From Phycisphaerae bacterium (GTDB taxonomy: Bacteria > Planctomycetota > Phycisphaerae > UBA1845), in contig BQJS01000039.1 in the NCBI GenBank assembly GCA_021604825.1, positions 1 through 27,856 of the forward strand: a DNA stretch of 27,856 bases. The letters run 5' to 3'. The notes under the pieces were generated by a model. It saw only the letters and a program-made list of their open reading frames with translations. It was not told where the DNA came from and ran no database searches. The position numbers and the translations under genes were made by a program. Position 1 is the stretch's first letter; each line of letters begins with the position of its first letter. Shown piece by piece: positions 8,613-16,064 of the stretch.

Positions 8613-11600
8613 ATGGCCATCAACTTTTTGTGTGGTTCATCAAATCGTGGTCGGTTGTTGGCGGTCATGATCATGTTGACGGTGAATTCGACGGTCCACG
8701 CGGCTGGTCATCCGAAGCCGTCGCAAGACGGTTCGACACCGGGCGACACTGCTGCTGCTGCGCGGCAGATCGATGCGGCCAACGGGATGCTGAGTCGGGG
8801 GCTTTACGATCTTGCCGAGGTCGAATACCGAGCAGCGCTGTCGGCGAATGCCAATGACGCCACCAATGCTTCGGCAAGATATGGCCTGGCGATTTGCATG
8901 TATCGGCAGAATCAGTTTGCAGAGACGGTCACCGCGCTCAAACCGCTGCTTGAAGATGATAGGTTTGCGTACGGTGCGGAAGTCGGGATCATGCAAGGGC
9001 AAAGTCAACTCGCGCTCGGTGGCTACGACGAGGCTGTAGATGCATTTAAGGCGGTGGCGATCACACACCCGTCACACAAGCTGGCGTCACAAGCCATTGT
9101 CGGAGCCATCGAAGCGCTTTATCAATCCGGTGCGAATGCCGAAGCCGTTCGTTACGCAAAGAAAATGACAGATCGCATCGCCCACAAGCCCACGCAAAAC
9201 CGCGCCGAACTTCTGCAAGCTGCGGCACTGCTCAACTTGCAAGACGCATCCGGTGCAGCGACGATTCTTAAACGACTCCATGACGGCGAACTGGATTCAC
9301 AATTCGCCACACAAGTCAAAATGTTGCTTGGTCAGTGCGCCCGTCTAACCGGTAACCATGCCGACGCGGTGACATGGTTTGGGAAGGTACTGTCGGATGG
9401 CGCGGGTGCTTTTGAGAACGACGCCCAACTCGGATTGGCTGACGCCCTCTATCGACTTGGCAATTTTGAAGAATCCGAACGCGCGATTCAAAGCATTCTG
9501 AAATCAAGCCCCGCCAAACCACTCCGTGCTGATGCGACGCTGCTATTGGGTCGCGTTCATTTTGACAAAGGCGCGTTTGCCCTGGCGCGAAAGGCGTTTG
9601 AAGCGGTCCATGATATCGGGCAGGCCAACCGCGCCGAGGCGGAGTATTGGATTGCCAAGTGCGCCCTGCGGATGGGCAGCGCTCGCGAAGCCGTCGAATT
9701 GTTCGATCGGTGGAACAAAGCCAATTCTGAGCACGCCATGAAAGCGGAGGCGGCTTATGACCACGCCGTCGCGCTGATCGAAGCGGGGCAATTCGATGAG
9801 GCCTCGACGGTGCTTCAACGCTTTCGCAAGAGATTTCCCGGCCACCAACTTGGTTCCGCAACGCTTCATTTGTTGGCTGTCACCGCCTATCGAAAGGGCG
9901 ACGACGGTGCGTGCGAGCAGTTGTGCGTTGCATACACCGATCAGTTTCCGAGTGGCGCGGAACTTGCGGACGTCATGAGTCTAGCCGGTCGAAGCACGTT
10001 TCGCGACGAACAATGGCAATCGTCTGTTCGATGGAATACGCAATTTGCAAAGCAGTTTTCAGCTGACGCGCGCGTAGCCGAAGCAAATTTCCGCGCCGGC
10101 TTGGCTGCTTATCGTCTGGAAGACTTTACAGCCGCCGAGAAGTTTTTTGTGACACTCCTGGTTGATCAACAAATGCCTGAAGCATTTTCGGTGGCGTCGT
10201 TGGCGTTGGGTGACATTCGCTTTCAAGAGAAAGATTGGCCGGCGGCTGACCGGTGGTTGTCGAACTACTTGGCAACAGGTTCCGCACCACCGTCTGGAGA
10301 CGAAGCCCTGCTCAAACGTGGTATCGCCCGCCGCCGCATGAACGACTCAGCCAGTGCGCTGGTTGATTTCGATGCCTTGGTCAAGCGTTGGCCGGAAAGT
10401 GCGCATCGGGCGCGGGCACTTCTCGAACGCGGGGAAGTACTCGCACTGCGGGGCGACAATTCTGCTGCGAATCAAGCGTTTGAGGAAGCGGCGAAGGCGA
10501 ACGGTGGCCAAGGTGTCGCGACGCATGCGGCGTATCAGCGGGCTGTGCTGGCGATGCAGAGTGGGCGATATGCCGAAGCAGCGGAGCAACTGACGGCGTT
10601 TCTCGCGAGCGAGGTGGACCACGATCGTCGGGCGGAGGCATTGTACCAGCGCGGGCAATGTTGGCTGGGCGCCGGTGTACTTGAGAAAGCGCAAGCGGAT
10701 TTTCTTGACGTGTTGGATAAGCACTCAGATCACGCTCGGGCGGATGATTCGGCTGCATGGTCGTTTGTCGCCCTTGTCCGCCAAGACAAAGTTGCCGACG
10801 CGCAAAAATTTTGGTCCAAACACCTGCCGTCTGTTCTCGAACGGCTCGATGCCGGTGTGCGAGTGACGGTTCTATACGAACGGGCATGGGCGCTGCGGGC
10901 CTCAGGAGATTCCGAGCAAGCCGCGAGGGCGTATGGTGTTGTCTTGTCGCAGGCGAAAGTTGATCCGGCGACGCGGGCCCACGCGATGCTGGGCTTAGCA
11001 GAGATTGAGATTGATGGTGGCGGATGCGGGGCGGGTTCGAAGCGTTTGCGCGATTTGGTTGCAACGAATTCATCGGGGTCGGGCGTTCCATCGGTCGTGC
11101 GAGAGCGCGCTTTGTATCGGTTGGGTTCTTGTGCGATTGAATCGGAAGAGTGGCAGGAAGCGTCCGCTTTGTTTGCAGCGTTGCTCGAAGAGTTTCCAGC
11201 GAACGCCAATTCCACTTCGGTTCACCTTTATTACGGCGAAGCGTTGTTGCAACTCGGGCACCATTCGCAGGCCCGCGAACACCTGGAGCAAGTCACTGGC
11301 AATTGCGACGACGCGAATGTTTGTTCGGCTGCATTGCTACGACTCGGTGAATGCTTCGCCGCCCAGCACCAATGGGCGATGAGCGAACGTGTGTTGCAGG
11401 ATTTTTTGGCGCGCTTCGGTGAGTCGGAGGTTTGGTATCAGGCACAGTTTGGATTGGCTTGGGCGCGGGAACACCAAGATCGACTTGACGATGCCATCAA
11501 TGCGTATCGTGAAGTGGTTGATCGGCATCGCGGACCGACAGCTGCTCGGGCGCAATTTCAAATCGGTGAATGCCTGTTTGCGAAGGGCGAGCACGAAGCG

Positions 11601-11822
11601 GCTGCCCGTGAATTTTTGAAGGTCGATATTCTTTACAATTATCCGGAATGGAGTGCGGCTGCGTTGTACGAGACGGGTCGCTGTTTCGAGTTGCTGGATA
11701 AGCGGGTCGAAGCGAAGTCGAATTTTCAAGCCGTTATCGATCGCTTCGGCGACTCAAAATGGGCGGAGCCAGCCGCAAAACGAATTCCGCGATTGACGGC
11801 AAGCGTCGTTCCCGGTCATTGA
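8613..11822 (+). CDS. Exported TPR-repeat protein (YbgF/CpoB-like position)
   Basis: A 1069-residue protein with a cleavable signal peptide (positive start, hydrophobic core about 14-24, ending V-H-A-A near residue 30), so it is expected in the periplasm. The remainder is a near-continuous array of degenerate tetratricopeptide repeats of about 34-37 residues. The last ones contain the 'A-A-L-Y-E-T-G-R-C' and 'F-G-D-S-K-W-A' patterns typical of YbgF/CpoB and BamD-like TPR proteins. No enzyme motif was seen. The ATG has GAGGGG 4 nt upstream. The gene precedes exbB by 45 nt; in Tol-Pal operons a TPR protein (YbgF/CpoB) accompanies tolQ/tolR, so a scaffold for the energised envelope complex is the most likely role. 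It is about four times longer than E. coli CpoB, so it is not a simple orthologue. Confidence 0.85.
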   Translation: MAINFLCGSSNRGRLLAVMIMLTVNSTVHAAGHPKPSQDGSTPGDTAAAARQIDAANGMLSRGLYDLAEVEYRAALSANANDATNASARYGLAICMYRQNQFAETVTALKPLLEDDRFAYGAEVGIMQGQSQLALGGYDEAVDAFKAVAITHPSHKLASQAIVGAIEALYQSGANAEAVRYAKKMTDRIAHKPTQNRAELLQAAALLNLQDASGAATILKRLHDGELDSQFATQVKMLLGQCARLTGNHADAVTWFGKVLSDGAGAFENDAQLGLADALYRLGNFEESERAIQSILKSSPAKPLRADATLLLGRVHFDKGAFALARKAFEAVHDIGQANRAEAEYWIAKCALRMGSAREAVELFDRWNKANSEHAMKAEAAYDHAVALIEAGQFDEASTVLQRFRKRFPGHQLGSATLHLLAVTAYRKGDDGACEQLCVAYTDQFPSGAELADVMSLAGRSTFRDEQWQSSVRWNTQFAKQFSADARVAEANFRAGLAAYRLEDFTAAEKFFVTLLVDQQMPEAFSVASLALGDIRFQEKDWPAADRWLSNYLATGSAPPSGDEALLKRGIARRRMNDSASALVDFDALVKRWPESAHRARALLERGEVLALRGDNSAANQAFEEAAKANGGQGVATHAAYQRAVLAMQSGRYAEAAEQLTAFLASEVDHDRRAEALYQRGQCWLGAGVLEKAQADFLDVLDKHSDHARADDSAAWSFVALVRQDKVADAQKFWSKHLPSVLERLDAGVRVTVLYERAWALRASGDSEQAARAYGVVLSQAKVDPATRAHAMLGLAEIEIDGGGCGAGSKRLRDLVATNSSGSGVPSVVRERALYRLGSCAIESEEWQEASALFAALLEEFPANANSTSVHLYYGEALLQLGHHSQAREHLEQVTGNCDDANVCSAALLRLGECFAAQHQWAMSERVLQDFLARFGESEVWYQAQFGLAWAREHQDRLDDAINAYREVVDRHRGPTAARAQFQIGECLFAKGEHEAAAREFLKVDILYNYPEWSAAALYETGRCFELLDKRVEAKSNFQAVIDRFGDSKWAEPAAKRIPRLTASVVPGH

Positions 11823-11867
11823 TTCAATTCAGACAGGCAAAGTCGAGTCTGTACGGAGGAGGTTTTC

Positions 11868-12662
11868 GTGATAGCGAACGTGGTGGTGATTGAAACGGTC
11901 GGCGTGTTGCTAGCCGCTGGTCAAGCGGAATCTGGCGGCGCGGCTGGCGCAATTCAAGTTCAATCGATCTGGGACTTTCTGGTCAAAGGTGGCCCGATGA
12001 TCATTCCCATCGCGGTGTGTTCACTTGCCGCGCTGACCGTGATCGTCGAGCGATCGGTTGTGTTGCGTCGCGTGCGGGTGATGCCTTCTGGTTTTGTGGA
12101 AGGCGTTCGTGCGGCGATGTCCGGGGGCATTTCGAGTGCGTTGGAGTATTGCAAAGCCAACGCGTCGCCCATCGCCGAAATTTTCCGCGCAGGGTTGCGC
12201 CGTCATCACGATTCACCGGAGCGGCGCGAGAAAGCCATTGAAGAAGCCGGTGCCCGCGAGGTGTTCACCCTTCGTAAACATTTGCGGTTGCTCGCGGTGG
12301 TGGCTGCGATCGCGCCGATCCTCGGTTTGCTGGGCACGATTTTCGGCATGATCAAAGCGTTTCAGACCGTGGCGATTTCGGGAGATGCGTTGGGCAAGAC
12401 GGAATTACTCGCCAAAGGAATTTACGAAGCGCTGATCACGACGGCGGCGGGTCTGCTGCTGGCGATTCCGGCGCTGATTGCCTACCACTGGTTGTGTTCG
12501 CGGATTGATCGAATGGTGTTCGACATGGATCGTGTCACGGTGGATTTTTTTGAAGAGACATTGTTCGCGCCGTCGACGTCAGCCCCAGTTAGCAGCGGTG
12601 ATGGTTCGATGTCGTCAAGTGGCAATGGGCGCGATGCTTCGGTTTCGCTGGCTACGCGATAG
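11868..12662 (+). CDS. exbB: ExbB/TolQ/MotA-family proton channel subunit
   Basis: A 264-residue inner-membrane protein. Three transmembrane helices lie at about 43-62, 141-165 and 188-210, with the large cytoplasmic loop between the first and second that defines the family. The channel-lining threonines are present: T157 in 'G-L-L-G-T-I-F-G-M-I' and T191/T192 in 'I-T-T-A-A-G'. The helix-3 motif 'A-A-G-L-L-L-A-I-P-A' is canonical. ExbB/TolQ pentamers conduct protons with ExbD/TolR and drive a TonB or TolA transducer. Residues 1-25 form an extra hydrophobic stretch, possibly a signal sequence. The start is GTG, chosen because a perfect GGAGGAGG (11855-11862) sits 5 nt before it. exbD follows after 12 nt. 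ExbB versus TolQ cannot be decided from sequence alone; the symbol denotes the family. Confidence 0.92.
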   Translation: MIANVVVIETVGVLLAAGQAESGGAAGAIQVQSIWDFLVKGGPMIIPIAVCSLAALTVIVERSVVLRRVRVMPSGFVEGVRAAMSGGISSALEYCKANASPIAEIFRAGLRRHHDSPERREKAIEEAGAREVFTLRKHLRLLAVVAAIAPILGLLGTIFGMIKAFQTVAISGDALGKTELLAKGIYEALITTAAGLLLAIPALIAYHWLCSRIDRMVFDMDRVTVDFFEETLFAPSTSAPVSSGDGSMSSSGNGRDASVSLATR

Positions 12663-12674
12663 GAGGGGCGCGTC

Positions 12675-13088
12675 ATGCTGCTCAAGTCAAGTCAGGTCAA
12701 TGAACCGATCGCCGTTGAGATGACGCCGATGATCGACATGGTTTTCCTGCTGCTGATTTTCTTCTTGGTGGCGACGACGCTTCGGCAGGAAGAGCGCGAG
12801 TTGGACATCGTGCTGCCGGTGGCTGAGTCGGCTGCCCCGGTTAGCGTGGCCCTTCGCGAAATTGTGATCAACGTCAATCAAGACGGTGCGGCGATCATCA
12901 ACGGAAAAACGATGGATGCCGAAGCGGTTCGTACTTTGGTGGCGGACGCGGTCGAGATCAATCCCAAGCAGAAGGTGACCGTGCGCGGTGATCGGCGAAC
13001 GCCCTACGATCATATCGCCCGTATTCTCGATGCATGCTCAGCCGGTGGCATTGAAGCGCCGTTTCTCGATACGGTACCGTCCAACTAA
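12675..13088 (+). CDS. exbD: ExbD/TolR-family biopolymer transport protein
   Basis: A 137-residue protein of normal ExbD/TolR length: short cytoplasmic N-terminus, one transmembrane helix (about 20-37), periplasmic domain. The proton-relay aspartate is present as D21 in 'M-T-P-M-I-D-M-V-F-L-L-L', equivalent to D25 of E. coli ExbD. 'L-D-I-V-L-P' after the helix and the repeated beta-alpha pattern up to 'V-R-G-D-R-R-T-P-Y' match the family fold. It sits inside the ExbB pentamer and couples proton flow to the transducer. AGGAGGGG overlapping the end of exbB provides a strong ribosome binding site 6 nt before the ATG. The next gene starts 30 nt on and is a non-standard candidate for the transducer. 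Confidence 0.93.
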   Translation: MLLKSSQVNEPIAVEMTPMIDMVFLLLIFFLVATTLRQEERELDIVLPVAESAAPVSVALREIVINVNQDGAAIINGKTMDAEAVRTLVADAVEINPKQKVTVRGDRRTPYDHIARILDACSAGGIEAPFLDTVPSN

Positions 13089-13118
13089 TCGCCCGCAAGT
13101 CATTCCGCGCAGGATAAC

Positions 13119-16055
13119 ATGTCACAAAGTAAAGAGCCGATCACAAACGCTGCAGCAAAGCCAGTGGGTTTTCGTTGGCGGCTTCCTGTCGCGATGATTT
13201 CTGTCATCACGCTCGGAATCATTGGCGTCGCGACTTGGCAAGCCTGGCCGCAAAAGGAGCGATACTTCACGGACGGTCAGGACCTGCGCGTTGATGCCAA
13301 TGATGCCAAGATACGTGACGTCCTCTGGCGCGAGCCACAGCGACTACCTTCAGCCATCAATATTGACGGTGACGATTACGAGCCGGAACTCGACGAGGCG
13401 GATGGCGCTTTCTACTTCGTGCGCGGCAAGACCGGTGACGACGCCAATATCTTCGTGTCGTATCGAACGAATGACGTTTGGTCGGAACCGACGCCACTCG
13501 ATGCGATCAACACCGAGTACGATGACCTCGGCCCGCGACTGACGCTCGACGGTTTGACGCTCTATTTTTATAGCGATCGGCCGGGTGGTCTGGGTGGTTA
13601 TGATTTGTGGGTGGCGCATCGAACCAGCCGCGATGAAACCTTTGGCGAGCCGACGAACCTTGGTCCCAACGTCAACACATCCTGGGATGAATACGGTCCC
13701 GCTCCGACCCCCGAAGGCGACCGAGTTTATTTTTCGTCCAATCGTCGCGTCGGTGAAATTGAGAGAAATCCAAAACCGCGATGGTCGGCGACTCTGCGCG
13801 AGAACCGACGCCGCACCGGTTACGATTTATACGTGGCCAACGTCACCGGTGCGGGGTTCGGTCAGGCGCAACCCCTCGAATCGCTGAACTCTATCGCCGA
13901 CGACGGCACCCCGGCGGTCAGCCCCAACGATGATTTTGTTTACTTCAGTTCCAATCGCGACGGCGGGTCGGGCGGGTTCGATCTTTATCGTGCGCGCACC
14001 GGTGAATCGGGTTTCGGCGAGATCGAGTGGCTTGGCGTGTCGGTCAATGGCCCGGCTGACGAACTTGATCCGGTGTTGAGCATGGAAGGATTTGAACTGC
14101 ATTTTAGTTCAAACCGGTTGGCTGCTGCTGGTAGTGCGTCGCCTTCCGAGCCCACGTATGACATTTACCGGACGAGTTCGCGCGAGGTATTCGTTGCGAC
14201 CGAGATGTTGCAAGCCGAATTCAACTGGGGGGCGTGGCTTGAGATCCTTGGGCCGGCATTGTTGGCGCTGCTGCTATTGCTCTTGTTGCTGTTGCTTTCA
14301 AGAATGCTGTTGAGTTCGGCATGGCGGGGCCGCCTTAGTTTGATCATGCGATGCCTGCTCGCGTCGCTGTTCGTTCACCTCCTGTTATTGACCTTGTTCA
14401 TGTTCTGGCAAGTGAAAACATCGCTGTCGGGGTTGTTTGATCGCAAGGGTGGCGTGCAAGTTGCGTTGGCGTCGCCGGCGAATGATGCGGGACTGACGGC
14501 GCAGATTCGCGGCGGGTTTGCAAGCACGGACGTGCCCACGATTCAGCCGGCAAGCTTCGAGCGTTCGTTTGAACACAACGTGCAACCGGTTCGACTCGCG
14601 GCATCGCACGCAACAATGCCAAGAAGCATGATGCCCACGCCGATGGATCGTTCGCAAGCAGTGGACATTAGGGATGCCAAGCCCGTTCACAAGCCAACAA
14701 CTTCGCAGCCCGCGCTATCGAGCGCGCAGAATTGGTCGCAGGAAAACACAATCGCCCTTGCGATTCCGAAATCCAGCGCGAAACAACCGGTCGCCACTGA
14801 ACAGAGCCAATCGTTGCCATTGGCCCGATCAAAGCTTGAATCGCAGCCAACGCACCCAACAGCGATCCCCCAGCCACAACCAGAATTGCTTGATGCGTCA
14901 GATTCAGGCGTCGAAGTAAATCGAACTGAACTACCTGGTGAGAGTGAAGTTCTATCGGACAGCTTGGCCGATCAAGTCGTTGATGCTCGTCCAGCATTGG
15001 GTGCGCCAAGTGCGCGCTTGAATGTTGACGTTTCGATCGATGAGAGCGACTTCGCCACACCAGAGGTCACAACTCCCTTGGAATCCGAACACGGCGAAGC
15101 GACCCTCGAAATCCGCCCCGTCGCCGTCGCCAATGAGAGTCTTCGATCACCGTTAAATCTTGGCACTCCCGTCGCCCCGCAACTCGACCGAAGTGAAGGA
15201 CTGGCCGAGTTGAATCGACCCATTGTAGTCGGCCAAGTCGCGCAGACGGACCACCCAACCGCACTGCGCGATGCCGAGTTGGCGACGTCGCGTCATCCCA
15301 CGAATCAGTCATTCGACTTTACGCCGATTCACGTTGGCGATTTCGAACTGACACCGCCAGCCATTCCGACCCCTGTACCAGCCACCAACGCAATCGGCGG
15401 GCAAGTCACCGATGCGCACACGGGCGATCCGATTGAAGGGGCAATTGTTCGTCTTGACCTCGGCGAAGTCGATGCAGAGACGGCGATCACAAATGGCGAC
15501 GGTGCATATGCCTTAGAGATTCCACAAGTGCCGGAGCATTTTGCGATATCGGCATCATACGAGGGTTATGTCCCCGCGTCGGTGGATATTTCAAAGGAGG
15601 CGGTCCGCAAGCGATCGCTGACGGTGAACTTCAGGCTGCGGCGGGTGGATCTTTCGACGGTTGCGCTCGAACCCGTTCCCGATGTGCATCATTTGGGCGA
15701 CGATCGATTTTCAGGCTCGGTCAATAGCCAATTTCAGAAACGCAGCGAGGGCGGGAGCTACATCGTTGAATTCGATTTGAACAAACTGCAGGTGCGGCCA
15801 CACATGTCGCGGTGCGAACTGACGATGTTGACGCGCGGTGTGCAGATGAAGCACCCGATTTACTTTAATGGCCAGCGTACGCCGCTGCGAATCGCCAACT
15901 CGCCGCGCGACGGAAGTTTCGGCGTGTATCGAACCGAAGTCGATATCCGGTGGCTGGTGGAGGGCAAGAACACTTTTGGCATCAAGGCTCGTAGCCGCGG
16001 CAACGACATCGACGATTTCGAATTCGTCAACGTGCAGCTACGCTTTTTGCCATAA
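13119..16055 (+). CDS. TolB-like propeller fused to TonB-like membrane segment and C-terminal beta domains
   Basis: A 978-residue protein not recognised as a known named gene. Order of parts: TM1 (about 21-42); five PD40/TolB-type propeller repeats (about 75-365) with the 'Y-F-S-S-N-R' and 'G-G-Y-D-L-W' motifs; a Leu-run TM2 (about 376-394); a short basic loop; TM3 (about 412-430) containing S416-x3-H420, the same spacing as Ser16/His20 of E. coli TonB; a 320-residue Pro/Ser/Gln/Thr-rich linker; a carboxypeptidase-regulatory-like domain (about 759-845, 'G-Q-V-T-D-A-H-T-G-D-P-I-E-G-A'); and a final beta-sandwich-like domain (about 860-978). The positive-inside rule places the propeller and the C-terminal half in the periplasm. 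Following exbB-exbD directly, it probably replaces TonB/TolA as transducer (inference). No classical TonB C-terminal domain was seen. It converges on the kinase gene with 9 bases between the two stop codons and no terminator. Confidence 0.75.
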   Translation: MSQSKEPITNAAAKPVGFRWRLPVAMISVITLGIIGVATWQAWPQKERYFTDGQDLRVDANDAKIRDVLWREPQRLPSAINIDGDDYEPELDEADGAFYFVRGKTGDDANIFVSYRTNDVWSEPTPLDAINTEYDDLGPRLTLDGLTLYFYSDRPGGLGGYDLWVAHRTSRDETFGEPTNLGPNVNTSWDEYGPAPTPEGDRVYFSSNRRVGEIERNPKPRWSATLRENRRRTGYDLYVANVTGAGFGQAQPLESLNSIADDGTPAVSPNDDFVYFSSNRDGGSGGFDLYRARTGESGFGEIEWLGVSVNGPADELDPVLSMEGFELHFSSNRLAAAGSASPSEPTYDIYRTSSREVFVATEMLQAEFNWGAWLEILGPALLALLLLLLLLLLSRMLLSSAWRGRLSLIMRCLLASLFVHLLLLTLFMFWQVKTSLSGLFDRKGGVQVALASPANDAGLTAQIRGGFASTDVPTIQPASFERSFEHNVQPVRLAASHATMPRSMMPTPMDRSQAVDIRDAKPVHKPTTSQPALSSAQNWSQENTIALAIPKSSAKQPVATEQSQSLPLARSKLESQPTHPTAIPQPQPELLDASDSGVEVNRTELPGESEVLSDSLADQVVDARPALGAPSARLNVDVSIDESDFATPEVTTPLESEHGEATLEIRPVAVANESLRSPLNLGTPVAPQLDRSEGLAELNRPIVVGQVAQTDHPTALRDAELATSRHPTNQSFDFTPIHVGDFELTPPAIPTPVPATNAIGGQVTDAHTGDPIEGAIVRLDLGEVDAETAITNGDGAYALEIPQVPEHFAISASYEGYVPASVDISKEAVRKRSLTVNFRLRRVDLSTVALEPVPDVHHLGDDRFSGSVNSQFQKRSEGGSYIVEFDLNKLQVRPHMSRCELTMLTRGVQMKHPIYFNGQRTPLRIANSPRDGSFGVYRTEVDIRWLVEGKNTFGIKARSRGNDIDDFEFVNVQLRFLP

Positions 16056-16064
16056 GCACATCGC

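Noticed and set aside
10381..11091. 236-codon open frame on the - strand within the TPR gene
   Set aside because: Arg/Pro-rich shadow frame opposite a well-supported TPR protein; no initiation signal.
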